Source of the DNA: Cardinalis cardinalis
Taxonomy: Eukaryota; Chordata; Aves; Passeriformes; Cardinalidae
Assembly (NCBI GenBank): GCA_014549065.1
Contig: JACDOX010000023.1
Location: 1,491,980 to 1,555,979, forward strand
Length of the DNA stretch: 64,000 bases
Direction: 5' to 3'
Positions within the stretch are counted from its first letter, which is position 1; each line of letters starts with the position of its first letter. This document shows, piece by piece, positions 1 through 13,645 of the stretch. The position numbers and the translations under genes were made by a program. The notes beneath the pieces are model-generated. The model searched no databases. It was given only the letters and a program-made list of their open reading frames with translations, and was not told the DNA's origin.

Positions 1-3000
1 GGCTTGTTTTTGGCACTTAAGTGGAGGAAGAACATGATAGGAATCACATTCATATGGTATTTGAGAAAAAAACAGTGTTATATCACGTTGTCACATCTAC
101 CAGCTTTATTTACCTAACCCTTTAGCTAATACCAGTGATATCACAATAGGGCTATTCTTTCGGTAAAGGAGGATTTAGGCAAGTAATGGCAGCAGAAGTA
201 ACTTAAATTTAACTTGTTTGTCCCCACACAATGAAATAAATTCCACTCTAACAAAGACATGTCTTCTGCCTCTTTTTCTCATTCTCAAGGGTATTTTTCT
301 TCAACTATAAAAAGGTACTTATCAGAGAAACAAAATCACCCATAAGGAATGAATTAATTTAATATATTTTTGCTGCATAAAAGTTGCACCTATCTGAAGC
401 AGTTGCTTTGTCTCCTAAAANTAAGGCAGAATAATAGGTTCATCAAAGCTGTCCACCCCTTCATAGAAATATCTAGTTGACTAAGTTTGTTCATTTTTTT
501 TCTTTAAAGTGGTCATATTTTTTATATATTGATCTGGCTAGGTGGATCAGAAGTAAATTAAGATGGCATTTTAGTATTTAAAAATGTCTTGTGAGTCATT
601 GCAGTGTATTATGTAGTCAAAGAAACATACATTCCCCAGCTATTAAAAATAACAAGATTTTTATTGTCTGAAGTAGCAATCATCTGTGCAGTTTGTGTAT
701 TATGCAGCAGGTTCTTTCCTGCTCAACAGCTTTCTGAGCAGTCATTTACTTTACTGGGCCACAAAGTGGGATGCAGGCCAACAACATGAAGAACATAAAA
801 TAATGATGGTGCACACAAATCTATCAGTAGCACACCTTCAGCTCAAATATTTACTGTATGTAAAGCTTTTGGTCCTGCGGTGCACAAAGAGCCCTTTGTC
901 CAGACAGCCAATAGAAATTGTGGAGAATCACTTTGTATTTTTTGCAGAAGGCACTGAGATTAGCCAGAGCAGAAAAATACCTAAGTGTCAGTCCTGATTA
1001 TGCAAACATTATTCAGAAACAAAGATTTTGCTATTATAGCTGTATTTTTTTTTTTAAACAAATACACTGTTTCTCAGAAATAAGAGAAGATCCCAAAACC
1101 ATTTACATTTCTAAACACACTTCTGCACCAATTGCTCCAATCTCTTGACCATACGTTTAAGGTGAACCTGTTAGTAGGGGTTACTGAGCCCAGCAAAGAC
1201 AAAGNGATGTTGAGGGTGGAAGAACTATGCAGTCAAAATTGTAGCTGCAGAATAAACCTGATGCGTTCTCTGTCTAATATCTGAAAGAGTTAATTATAAA
1301 ATGGTTTNGTGGTGAGTTGTAAAATGGGTTAGAAAGTGTTAGTTATAAAAACTGGCCATGCTGACTATGATGGATATGCTGTTTCAGCGACACTAACACT
1401 GAGGGAAGTATTTTTTTCACCAGTTTTCTATTTTCAGTGGGAAATATCTGCATCTTGCTCATGGTCAAGTGGCTGAGACACTCAAATAACTTGCCCTATA
1501 TGAAGTAGACTAGTCTTACTAAGTTACTTTTTTTAACATGTCTCCAGCCAACTTNGTGCTTGGAACAAGACAAGGTCCCCTCTTGCATAGGCCCCTTGTG
1601 TCTGACAGATGAGGCAACCCTCATCACTGCACTATTTGCAGAACTTTAGTCCCCTGCTTTATGCTGCCAATAGGTCCAGCTTTCAGCAGCCCCACACTGG
1701 CTCTTCAGATGTTTTAAATAAAACAATGCATTATTCATATGCCATAATAAGAATTCATGGGCCTTCTGAAAAGGAAATTACTTCTACCTACTTCTAAGAC
1801 TTCTTCCATTGAAGAAAATTAAACAAAGCACTCAGAGATGGTTTTAATTGCTTACGACTCAGTTGAGAAACTTCTAAGAATGAGTTTCTTTTAGCAATGT
1901 AACTTGAGAGCTCATTCATTGAATGTAATTATGCTATATGATGGATTGGGAAGTATGCATGGAAAGCTAAATAAGATGGAGATGACAAAATAATGGTAAT
2001 AAAAATAATAGTTCTTGGGTCATGTGATACTTCCTCATAGTACATCACCTCACTGTCACTGTCTTTTAAAGCAGACTAATGTAATCTTGTGGCTTCTTCC
2101 TGTAGCATATATTTAGCCAACAGCATGCATTGTCCCTCTCCTGGACTTTGGTGTAGAAGTGGCTTGGCTGCATGCTTTGGAGCTCCCTGGAGCNCTCTGG
2201 CACCTCTGTGGGGTGAATGCAGACATGCATTCCCGGGGTGGACGTGCCAGCCCTCTCCTCTGCGAGCCAGAGTGTGATTTCACAGCTCTGGAGAGGCCGT
2301 GCCCCTGCTCTCTCCCCGCCTGGGGGCTCAGCTGGAGTTCAAGATGAACCTTCCAAAGAGCTGCAAAGGCCCCTGGGCTCAGACCCATATGTGTAACACC
2401 ATAGTGACCCAGATAAGGCACTGAAGTTGTTTACCACTAATGAAACCTTCATGACTCTTTCAATCCAGTGTTAGAAAAGGCTTTTATAGATTCTTTAACA
2501 CAAAGCAAACACGTTTTATCAGTCACATGAATGAACGTGTTTGCCTGTCTAAATTGCTGTNTGGTACGAGGGCAGCTCCTGTTAAACTGTAACCAGGAGG
2601 CTGGCTGGGGAGGAATCACTCTGATACCCCAGTTCGGTGCTCACTGGGGCCCACAGAGGAGGAAAATAGCCCACATATTCATAGGAAGTGACCAACAGAG
2701 GGGGTGGAGGTACAGCTTCAAAGAGAGAACAGGAGCACTTTTAAACTGAGCTATGTGGGGATGGAGGGCTTGTAGCTGAACATTTTCTTTTCTGAATGCT
2801 AGCTTTCCCTGTAACTCAAGAAACCAGACGACATGTGCTTTCCAGACTCCCTGGTTTTGTCTGGTGAGAAGAATCCCACTCTTCTGTTTCTCTTTTCCCA
2901 CCCTGTTCCAGATGTGCAGGCCTGCATAAACCAGCAGGATTCCAATTATAATGATACTTTCCCATTCACTATTCATCCAGTTTTTTCTTGATGTGAAAAT

Positions 3001-6000
3001 GAAATGTGACCCAAAATAACCCATCTGGGGGGTGGGGATATGGTCTATCATTACGTGCATGTGATTTATTTTTCCAGAGTGTTTTAATTTTTTTTTTTTT
3101 AAGTACTAAAACAAAACAAAACCCCACAAACAGGAAGAACAAAGAATTGGATGTATGCAGGAGTCTCCTGTTCAAACGAATGGCATCTGAGGACAGGAAT
3201 TGTCTCCTAGATGGAACAAATGAGCAAGACTCTGATACATAGTGATTACTCATTAATAAAAACAGTATCAAGACCCATAGTGATGAGACTCAGAAAAATG
3301 ACTTCTGCAAACAATACCAGCATACCAGATGAAAATCAAGAAATATCAAGACCAAAATTCCTGATGCTAAGTCCTGGAGCAAAATTTTAATTTACTTCTA
3401 TATCAGCTATTCTAGAATCACAGAAAAATGAAGAGTGTAGAATAACTGAAAGAAAATACTGTAATATTTATCTCACTTTAATGCTGATTGGTGGATTTTA
3501 ATATTATACTGCTTGTCCTTTCTGGGTAAGCTGTCAGGCAAAATGATTGCATTGCTTTTTGTTGTGCAGTTTCTACACCAGAACTGGCATGTCTGGAATT
3601 TTACGAGCTTGCCAAACAATATCTAGAGAAAACCTAAAGTATAAGTCAGGAATGTAAGATTATTTCAGCTCCTGTGCACTCCTCAGAACAAAAAGGATTG
3701 GTTTATAAAGAATGAGAGGTTGTATTTTGAATCTGAGAGGAGGCTGAATAAAGGTATGATGGCTTTGAAAGAAAGGCCAGAAAAGGCCTGAGACAAGAGA
3801 CTAAAGAGCTTGATAGGGCCAGTGCTCATCTAGCTCCAGAAAAATGGAATTGATCATTTAACATCAATTTGAAGAAAGCATGGCTGCCTTTCTTGGCCTT
3901 TCTTTTGCTTTTATCTGAAAACCTTTCAAGAGTGTTTTTCTATAATAGCCATTTAGGTCTTGTTTGAAGATCAAAATCTTTAGAAAACCTGTTATAAAAG
4001 AGTCAATAGAGAAGCTGATTTGATGTTTGTTGCCAAACAATCATTAGAGGGTTTTTCTTTTAAATTGAATCACTGCCCTGACAATTAAATGCACCAGGAC
4101 AAATAACAATGTGCTGAACTATTCTGAAGAAACTTCTTTCAAAATTAGCTGTTTCAAATGACTTTGGCTCTCAGGTGTGGTTAGCACCTGTCCTGTGCCA
4201 GAGCTAATTGCTAACCTTACAGTCAATGCAAAGGTTTCAGGAGATCCAAAGTTGTATCCTAATTTAAAGCCCAGTAGGTCAAACCAACCTCTAAAAAACA
4301 AGGTACTTCATGCAGAGTTCTCAACCTGAGNACTCCATTTCTGTACCTGAGAAGTTTTGATCTCATTCTTTGTTCCATCACTTTAAGCTGCTGGGGTTTT
4401 CAATGGCTGCAGCTGGTCTCATTAAGGGATATTTAGTCCTTCTGAAAAATCCTCTCCCTGATTGCTGTATCCTTCCAGAAACATGCAGGATGCTACAGTA
4501 GTGGAGGTGAGGATGCATTTTCTTCCTTTTATCTCCCTCTTTTGGTATTTACTTAGTCACATGAGAAGCTCCTGCTTCTCATGCATTTGGAACAAAAGAC
4601 ACTGTAATCTTATGATTGAGGAAATCCATGTAGTTGGTTGCATATCTGCAGACCTGTTCAAAAGAAACCAAATGTTTTAAAAAGAGTGGTATGCTTTGTC
4701 CTAATTCTGAATACAGGGCTGTAGATTCCAAATAACTTTGTATTNAAAAAAATATATAATTAACATTTTTTCCTAGAATATTTATGTGTAAAACATTAAA
4801 TGCAGTTGGAAATGTTTTTGTGTTCCCCTTGCAGGGGTAGTATAATTGTCTGAAACTTGTGCCTTTAGCAATTTAAATGATTGGATTTATTACAGAACGC
4901 GGTGCTCTGACCTGAGCAGAAACATATACATTCTCATGGGCATGCTTGTATAATTTTAACAGATTGGTTTGCAATATAGCTCTTTGCCATTAGCACAGAA
5001 ACTGGACTCAGAAGTTTCATATTCATATGAAAATTCATGTTTACACTAAAGGAGATTTCCTAGCATAGGGCTAAACTGTAAACCTAGAAATAATTGATTT
5101 GGCTTGCAGTACTTATTCAAGGAACTGCATAGCAAAATAAACCTGCTGAATTCACAGCAGCCAGGAGAACTGCCTGCTGGTGTTATTGCTCACTTCTTCT
5201 CAAGGAGACCTGATACTCCAATTTTTTAAAAAAATTTAGGAAATTAATATAAAGGTGGCATAGGTGAGAATGGAAATTCTCAAAGGAAGCCTATTGGATA
5301 TTTGTGACTGCAGTCTCCACCTCCTGATACCAAGGCTTTTTCTGTGCTGGCTGGTAGTACCAGCCCAGGAATTCTTTCTTTTGCAGTGGTGCTGAGCTAC
5401 CTTATGGAATAAAACTAATACATGTCCTCTGTTTCACTCATTCCACTGAAAACTTTCTTCCAAAATTAAATAATGAAAGTTCTTCTGTGTTTCCAACTGT
5501 TAAAACTCTGTTGAGTTTTTTGATGGTAGACAACTCGTGGGATAGGAGAAGAACCAGGCAGAATATTCTGCTTTAGGAACCTGATTCAAAACAAAAAGTC
5601 ACATTTAAAAAGGCTGAGCACTTGCCTGTGCATTTGACAAGATTTTAAACAATTAAGCAAGCAGCAATGGCTTTTGATCCCATGGAAACGGTTGTAGGAA
5701 AAAAAAGGCCTTCCTCCATTGAAAAGTGATTAGTTTAAAGCATTCTGTCCCATTTTTGGCAGTTTGATGGCAGTTTCCATGGGGATGGGAGTAGAGGATT
5801 GCTGAAGTGTTGTCATAACTCCTGCAAATAACACAGATGGAGGGTAAAAGGTGTAAATTATATTTCAACAGCACCTGTAAATGTATTAATTTCAGGAGAG
5901 AGAGAAGGGAAGGACAACAGCATGCTCTTCCTCTTTCTCCATATTCAATGCTTTTCTGATGAAAGACAAAACTAGCCAAAGTAAAAAAAAAAACCACATT

Positions 6001-6377
6001 ATTTTTTGGCTTCTTATTCATAGTTCTGCAATGTAGTAATACGTACCACTTTGAGAACATGAGGATCAGGGCTGCCAAATTTCTTCAAAAGTAGATATTG
6101 TTCTGCTCACTTTATAAGCTGGTCAACTGAGTCAGAGAAAAAGGTNAAGTTGCCAAAAGACCAATCATCAGAAATAAAAATATGCTCTGCTTGTTTCTAA
6201 AGGCCTGGCTAGGTGATTCTACCACTCAAATANTGACATTTTTCTCAGGGCCCCTGGGGCAGCAAGCAGTCCCTGTGTGGCTACCCAGACATGGATCCCG
6301 TAGCAGGGCTCATCTCCTAGTTCCTGCTGGCAGTGGGTGCCCCTGTGCCATGCCCATCCACAGTCCTACATCCCTGA
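1..6377. other. Gene-free AT-rich stretch
   Basis: No recognisable exon, RNA gene or mobile element was seen. ORFs here are short, overlap on both strands and have no familiar motifs. The stretch holds a 13-base T run at 3088-3100 followed by an A/C-rich tract to about 3130. A GC-richer patch lies at about 2120-2420, in contrast to its AT-rich surroundings. The longest ORF (5653-6078, minus) has low-complexity, tryptophan- and phenylalanine-rich composition and no family resemblance, so I treat it as chance. Confidence 0.6.
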
Positions 6378-6613
6378 GGTGTGCCAGGGGAGGTTTAGGC
6401 TGGGCATCAGGAAGAATTTCTTCACAGAAAAGGAGATTAGATGTTGGGATGGGCTTCCCAGGGAGGTGGTGGGGTCACCATCCCTGGAGGTGTTTAAGGA
6501 AGTACTGGATGCTGCAATTAGTGCCATGGTCTAATTGAAACTGTGGTGTTTTTCATAGGTTGGATTTGATGATCTCAAAGGTCTTTCCCAGCCAAATTGG
6601 TTCTGTGATTCTG
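6378..6613 (+). mobile_element. CR1 LINE fragment, 3' end
   Basis: This is the 3' terminal part of a CR1 non-LTR retrotransposon, truncated at its 5' end as most bird copies are. On the plus strand it carries the typical tail phrases in order: a 'ccaggggaggtttaggctgg' start, 'aagaatttcttcacagaaaa', 'cccagggaggtggtgggg', 'caccatccctggaggtgttt', 'tgccatggtctaattgaaa', 'ataggttggatttgatgatc', and a terminal 'ttctgtgattctg' repeat. The region corresponds to the end of ORF2 and the 3' UTR. It has no intact ORF and is a dead insertion. It looks comparatively well preserved for this window. GC-rich unique sequence lies on both sides, at about 6240-6377 and 6614-6710. Confidence 0.93.
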
Positions 6614-9600
6614 GCCTGGCCTCGGCATCTCCTGGCTGGTGCCCCAGGCTCAGGGCTGGAACTGCCTGGGTTGGGTGGGCAGGAGGTGTTCATGCCACTC
6701 AANTAAAGTGCTGTGCCATGGCGACCTTCTAACTTCTCACATGCCTGTGGTATGGGGAAAGTGTGACTCAAACCTGGTGCTTTCTCTTTTTCAGCTGATG
6801 GCTGAGCCTGAAACGGAAGGGGTTGAGTCACTCATGCTTTGAAAATTTTTGCACTCAGTCAACCAGATGCCTAAAGGGACTTTTTTGAGAGGAGGAGGGC
6901 GGGAAGAAACTGCACAACTCTGATGGACCCATGCTGAGAAAAGGTCTTATTGTCACCCCTCTTTGTGTCTTTAATTGGTAACACTAAGGGCCTAGTTTGT
7001 GACTGTGAATTATGAAGTATCTGCAGGGAGATCAAAATCTCTTCAATAGAGCCATGAAGTGAAAAAAATTGTTATATGGATTACTCATGGAAAATCTAAT
7101 TTTAAACAGTGTTGCTTAGTTGTGATTTGTTGGAGAGCTGCATGGCATTGTTCCTTTGTCCTGGTGAACATTGAGGTACTACATATTCCATACTAGCTCG
7201 GAATTTCCTATGAAGGACATAAGATGTAATGAAGAGTGTACTGGCCTTTACTTGATGTTGTCTCAGGAATGCATTGTGCAAACACAATGTTTTTTGCCTA
7301 TGNGTATTTGTGACAAATACACAGTTCAGCTATTATTAGTTCCAGTTTCTTTAAAAAAATATTTGTCAATCTTAACACATTTCAGTTCATCTTTGCTCTT
7401 TTAAGTTGTGCTGTGGAACTGTACAGTTACAGCTGAATTTCATTTTAATTTCAAGCTAACTCCTAATCAATATTCAGGACATTTCTATGGTCTGCTTAAA
7501 TCTTTTTAAATGAGGAAAATATNCTTTCCACTGTTCTATTTGGATAGAAAAAGACATCAATCATTTCACAAGTGGTACAAAACTGAGAGAACAAAGATTT
7601 AAAGGTGAATGCTACATAATTGCTTGGTGAAGGANTCTTGACAGGAGTGATTTGTGTGTGTTCACTTTCAAAATTCCNTGTGTAGTTTTACAACTCCATG
7701 AAGAGTCAGTTTTGAATCATACTGTGGGAATGTCATTTACNAAAGACCAAACCTGAATTTTAAGACTTCAGATTTTTATTTTATTTTATTGATATTTAGA
7801 TAATGGCAGGACTTGGTTAAAATCAAGTAATTTCTGTAAATTGTTGAGGTTTGGTTGGCAATAAGTGGCATAAACAGTGCAACTTAATATCTGGTCTTGC
7901 AAAGTAACCTGGGAATCCCAAAAAGTCTGTGGAAAGCATAATCCCAGGTTGAAGAGCAGGGACTGTTATGGGAGCAAACATGAAGATCAGCTGCAATTGG
8001 AATANTGATAATGCACCTTGGTGGCTGTCTAACTGAAAGCAAATATTTATCCTGATTTTTGGTTAAATTGCATGCAGGTGGAATTTGCTAAAGGTAACAC
8101 CACTGCCTATAAATGGTGCTACATTATCAAAGCTGAAGTAAGTGGAATTTTAGTTTATGCCATATTATTGAATATTTTTATGTATTTTCACTGTTGACTG
8201 AAAAAATCAAACTGAGAATTATTCACAATCCTTTCACATGTCTCAATAAAGAACTTTCAAAGCTGCAGCAAGATCANCATGACATCTCAGTCCAGTCACA
8301 ATAGAAGGTTCTGAGGCACTAAGTTCTTAGCTGTGTACTGCTAAAGGAAGAGCTAATGCAATGCTCAGAATAGTAAACTTTCTTCTAATAGGATATATAA
8401 TTTAAAATCTGGTGAAACTTGGATAAATATGTTTGATTTATTATTGGAATCAAGTAGTTTGTATGAATTACGTAGGATTAAACTGTGGTATATTGCTTTT
8501 GTAGCACTTAGGTTTGTATTAACATTTTTGAAAGAAGGAAATTTTGGTTCTGACTTTTTTCCTTTGTTCTGATACTTGTGTTGAGAGTTTACAGCTGCAA
8601 ACTGCGAAACTTCTGCATAAACTGCATCCCTNTGGCAAATATGTATCTTTATTGAGCTATGTAAAACAATATTCTAACTCTGGAAAAAAGGAGTTGTCTT
8701 TTTGGAGATTGGATGTTAATGGGATGTAATCATTAGAATCACTAAGTATGTCTGTGACCTGTGAAAGGAATGCAGTAAGCTAAAAATTCCTAATTAAAAC
8801 CAACCCTTGGGCCTGATCAATTTGCTCTGTATTTTTGTTATTTCCTCTTACCAATAGACTCTAGACACTATCCAAAATCTGTCCCAATAAAGAATGCAGT
8901 AAATATGCAGTCTAAATCTACAAATGATTAAGCATACAGGAAAATCCTACCTAAACTAATTTTAAGGTGGACTAGAAATTCTATTATAGAAATTTATTTC
9001 AAACTTCCTCTGCTTTTTAGTGGCATTTCTGAAATTAGTTCATTAAGCAATTTAGAATACTTGGGTTTAAGTTACTTTAAAAATGTTAATTGTTGTGGAG
9101 CAAGTACATTTGAATGGATTTCAGACAACAGTTCTTTGGAAGAAGTGGAAACAAAACTTTTCCTAAAATTTTCTCTCTCCTTGCTNTTTTTGTACCTTTA
9201 TATACAAAAATTGAAATCTGGGATAACATAAAGATATAAAGAGTAAATCCTGAATGAGAATGGACAATCTGGCTTTATTTCAGTATAAGCTACTGAATTA
9301 ATGACATATTTTATTTTAAATATGTTTTATTTTTCTCTTTTAGTCTTTATTAATAAGATCCTGCAGTGAAATTCCACATTGAAAACAGAATTGATTGATA
9401 TTTATATTTTGGTTTTTTNTCTTTAAAGACAAAAATTATTACAACAAGGAAATGTTCTTAAAATAAGTGGTAGAGATTCATTCTGTCTGGTTTTGTTGTA
9501 AGAAGAAGTTTTTGTGACTTTTGAAAACTCAGCTGACTTCATTTGCGTATTGTAATTCTGTTTCTTGTGCCCTGATCTTAAGTCTATGATTGTCCTCTTT

Positions 9601-10614
9601 CCAAGCAAAAGTGAAAATATTCTGTAATTCTTAGGTTTACATGTAAGCCAGACTCCACAGACAGGTCTCAGGGTGGAAGCTGCTTGCAGATCTCCTGAGT
9701 CATATTTTGCATGTAAAGACTTTATTTGCATACAGTTATTCTTCAGTATCATAATAATTAAAACTAGTTGAAAGTTTTAATGTTTAGAAATGCAGAGNGT
9801 ACATCATCTATATATGAGTATGGATCTATCTAGTCTGCACATGTATTCATTTCTTCTTTCCAAAATATCAGAAATATCTTGGGTTTTGAGGCTTGCTGAT
9901 TAAGGACAATGAGAAGCACAATGAAATGTTTTGTTGGTGATTTGACATGATGAATCCTAGCAGTTGGTGCAAGCCATCACTTCTGGAAACAATGTTTGAA
10001 TAGCTAAGTGTGATTGTGAAGCAGTAAATTGGGTGTACAGAGATTTCTAAATATAGATGTAGTAATTCAGAGTCAGTTACTGTCAGCCANATCAATACAG
10101 ATCTTAAAAATGTCTAAATCTATTTTGATGATGAGCTGTTACTGAGGCTTAGCAACTGTGTGATATGCTTTTAAGAAGCAGCGTGCCTGCTTATCCATGC
10201 CTCAGTGGTCTGTGATAGAAATTGATGTGACTGTCTTGATATCTGCATCTCTATATTTAATATAAACCTATATACACAACACATTTTTCAGTTAAAAAAA
10301 GTAAGGCCTCTAGTGGAAAGTGCTGTCTGTTGCCATGTCCTAAGCTGGCAGTGCACTTTGAGCAGCCGACATCTACCTTCACATGTAGGAAACTCCTTCT
10401 TTGATGTACAAAGCAACAGGGACCTCATGTGCATTAACATCAGTTTTATCCCTTTCACTTTTTCTTGCCTGTTCCACAAGGACAGTCTGAGTTGGACATG
10501 ACCAGGAGCTTTCATTTGGTNAATACTACAGTTGAGAGAAACACACTCAAAGAACTGGAATGACTTTGCAAAACTCAAGTGAAAAAGCCCCTAAACATCC
10601 ACAAGAAGACAGAA
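6614..10614. other. Gene-free AT-rich stretch
   Basis: Nothing coding was recognised. The stretch includes short A/T-rich simple sequence, such as a (TTTTA)3 run at about 7773-7790. A 60-bp open segment at 8078-8137 is flanked by AG and GTAAGT and is listed separately as a weak exon candidate. A poly-A signal-like 'aataaa' occurs near 8246 without further support. The 109-codon minus-strand ORF at 9423-9752 has no recognisable domain. Confidence 0.55.
8078..8137 (+). other. Weak internal-exon candidate (60 bp)
   Basis: The segment starts after a 'gcatgcag' acceptor with a moderately T-rich run upstream. It ends at a strong donor ('gaa' followed by 'gtaagt'). Its length is a multiple of three and one frame is open, reading VEFAKGNTTAYKWCYIIKAE. 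I do not recognise the peptide and no partner exon was identified nearby. Acceptor-donor pairs around short open segments are expected by chance in 64 kb, so this is recorded only so that it can be tested against transcripts. Confidence 0.12.
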
Positions 10615-11320
10615 AAAGGGTTTAAAGTGGGACTAAACTCAAGCTGGGTATCCAGAGAACTGGACTTTGTATTAAAAACTGAGGCAAAGAAGGCATGAAG
10701 TACTTCAGCCTTTTCCTCATCCTCTGTCACTCTGTTTCCCCCTATATGCAATAAAAAAAGAAGATTCTCCTTAGCCCCCCTAATTGTTGCTAATATGTTC
10801 ATAGAAACCTTTTCCATTTAACTTTGCCAAGTTAAATTCTTGTTGGGCTTTGGCCATTTTCTGCCTGCATAACCTCANAGCATCCTTATCTTCTGCCCTG
10901 GAACCTCTTACACTCTGCTGCAGNGCCTTTCCATCTGACATCTAGGAAGTTGATGTCCTCCACAAGAAAAAAGGCCAGTGATTGTGAGGCCTGTCCCAGC
11001 TGATCTGGAACATTCTGTCTGCACTTCCATCCTGTTTGGGTGGTCTCCAGCAGACTCCCACCACGACATCCACATTGTTGGCCTTCCCCCTGGTTCTTAC
11101 CCATAAACACTCTACCCTGTTGCCACCCTCATTAAGATTTAGACAACTAAAACTGTCCCTAACACACAGGGCCACCTCCCTATCAATTTTTCCTTGACAA
11201 ACTCTTGCCATCAGAAGAGTTTTTAGCCATCCATCACAGNTTTCCAGTTGTGTGGGCCTTCCTACCATGTTTCCTTGACAGAAACTGTCATAATTTTCCT
11301 GCTGCACAATTGCTTCCAGC
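10615..11320 (-). mobile_element. CR1 LINE fragment, ORF2 endonuclease to pre-RT region (dead)
   Basis: Reading the minus strand, conceptual translations give CR1 ORF2 pieces in order. Endonuclease-domain sequence comes first ('VALCVRDSFSCLNLNEGG', 'RVECLWVRTRGKANN', 'VVVGVCWRPP', 'QSLAFFLVEDINFLDV'). A linker with 'RKMAKAQQEFNLAK' and the stretch 'EEKAEVLHAFFASVFN', which precedes the reverse transcriptase, follow. Frameshifts separate the pieces. Compared with the family layout, sequence between the endonuclease end and the linker is missing, so there is an internal deletion. No reverse transcriptase domain or 3' tail is present here. The copy cannot encode an active element. Confidence 0.88.
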
Positions 11321-12826
11321 TCNTTCTACATTGGTGAAAATGAAAACTTCAGCTGAACTATTGATCTTGCCATTTTTTTTGGAGGGACAAGCCCTAATTC
11401 CTGTGTGACCATTCTCAGGAGCTTTTGTGGCTTCTAATGTATCAATAACTCTTGTGTCTCTGCTGCTTCATGGATCTCAGCATGGGAAATTACCCATATT
11501 TCTTTTGAGGAGGCACTTTTATGAGAAGGAAGAAGGTAGGATTTTTCATAGAAAACAGATACAAGGAAAAGGATTTTAGTAAATACATTTCAAAGAAATA
11601 CAATCACACAATAGGGACTAATTTCTTAAAATATATCCATCTTNATGAAATACATGTATTACTCTTGCTGTTTCTTCACATATAGAGGTGTAGTGCTGTG
11701 CAGTTAAAGTGNTTTTTGTGCAATTAATCATAAAACAGAGGCTCAGTTAATTTGTCTCACAAATTCATTTTATTCTGCAAGGACTCATCAAAGATCCATA
11801 GGAGTAGCATTAATTGTAATTTTGAGTGTGTGAAATGAAAATGTGGGTTCTAAAATGAATAAAAAATGAAAATCTCTATGCTAAGCAAATTCTCCTAAGA
11901 GTCACTATTGTGAATGAAAAATTTTAAGACCTAAAAGCTNTTTAGCAGTTTGAGTATTTCTGAGCCCTCGCCCCCGTCCTTAGCAGTGGTTCACATAGAG
12001 CATTTGTTTTGTACCTCTGTGATGTCTTCAAAGATGGGGAAATACAGCTGTGTAGGAGATGATGTCAGCATCTCTGTTATCAAAAGATACAGTCTGTGTG
12101 TGNGTTTGGAAAAAAAAAAAAAGAAAAGATTCTGGCTTTGACCCCAAATAAGGCACCTGTGTCTGCAGTTCCTGTTGATGGATCAGTACAGATAGAGGAT
12201 AAAAAAAATCATTTGGATCCTCACTTCTGCAGCAGACGAAGGTCTGAGCTTTCTGCAAACACTGTGAAGGCATAATCTCTCAGAGTGTCTAGGGAAGCTT
12301 TATAAAAGCAGAGAGATGGAGGGGACACCTCTCCCTTCCTCCCTCCCATATACAGGGCACCCATCTACTGCTGTGCCAGAAATGAAGTGGTTTCTGTCTG
12401 CTCTGCCTATTACACCTTCTTTTCCTGTGCATGCTTGGGCCCAGATCCTCAGCGAGTTTGGCACAGCTCCTCCCAAGCCAANGGAACGGCCCTGGCAGCT
12501 GAGGATGCAGCCATCAGTGTTATTCTTGGGCTCTCTGGCATACAGAGTGCAGGGAGGAGCATCTTGCTGGTCTCACCTTGGACTAGGTGANATGGTCCTA
12601 GAGCTGGGCAGGAGAAGGGAGTTTTGCAGTGGGGATGCACTGTTTTCTGGAAACTAGTCCTAGCTGTTTTGTGTTTACTTCAGAAGTGAAGATAAAGGTT
12701 GCTGGGTCAGAGCCAAATCCTTTGGGAAAATTCAGTTGTTGTAAGTCTGAATTTATGCACTCCAACTTTGTTTTAGCAATTTTGTTTTTCTCCTGACAGA
12801 AGCTAATCTCAAATCTGTTTTTTTTC

Positions 12827-12828
<2 letters not shown>
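11321..12828. other. Gene-free stretch with a GC-richer patch
   Basis: No gene was recognised. About 12300-12660 is GC-richer than its neighbours and is open in two plus-strand frames at once. That is typical of composition rather than coding, and neither translation resembles a known family. Confidence 0.5.
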
Positions 12829-12865
<37 letters not shown>

Positions 12866-13022
12866 TTAGTGCCTGAATTTCTGCCAGATTACAGCCAGGG
12901 GAGACTTGAGCTGTTAGCCATATAATGGGTGATTTTTTTTTTTTTTTTTTAATATTTAGTGCCTGAATTTCTGCCAGATTACAGCCAGGGGAGACTTGAG
13001 CTGTTAGCCATATAATGGGTGA
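12829..13022. repeat. Exact 90-bp tandem duplication with poly-T
   Basis: A 72-base segment at 12861-12932 is repeated without any difference at 12951-13022. Each copy is preceded by a pure T run: 32 T at 12829-12860 and 18 T at 12933-12950. The period is 90 bases. Zero divergence means either a very recent duplication, mediated by slippage or unequal exchange at the T tract, or an assembly artefact from a collapsed or mis-joined homopolymer region. No coding content is visible. Confidence 0.93.
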
Positions 13023-13645
13023 GAGAACTTCAGAAAGTATATATTTTCTACACCTTAATCATTCTAAGGACTACAAAACTGCATCTAATACATTTTTAAA
13101 CAAGTCACATGGGAAGGAAAATCTGGAGATATTGAGCAAACTAAAGTCACTTGCTAACAGTTTTGAGCAATTCTTCCACTTTTTGGTGGAATGTGGCAAC
13201 TGTTAAACAGTACATGGCAACCACAGAGGACAGGATGGGAGACAGGAATGCAAGATTCTTGTGGGAACTTTGGGGGAACTAGAGAGACAGACTCTGCCAT
13301 GCAACAAACTCCAGGATCTGTTTGTCCAGAGGAATGCANAATTGGAAGGGAATAGGAATAGGAAAAATAGACTTCCTTGGGTGAAATGGATGTTATTTAA
13401 AACAATAGCCGAGAGTTTCTCAAATTACCAAAAAAATATGATACTGAAAAATACACAGACAAACACACAACTGAAGAGGGGGAAAGAGAGAGCAAGAGAA
13501 ATCTCAAAATTAGCTGGATAGTGCTGGTAATTTTAAGACTACAGGAGGAATATTTGTTCTAATATGTAAGCCTTCTTGATATTAATTTAAGAAGTACACA
13601 GAAGATAATTTTTACCAAAATTGTTTTGATAAAAGATAAGCCCGT

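Noticed and set aside
5653..6078. 141-codon minus-strand ORF
   Set aside because: No domain, low-complexity composition and no splice context; length is within chance for a window this size.
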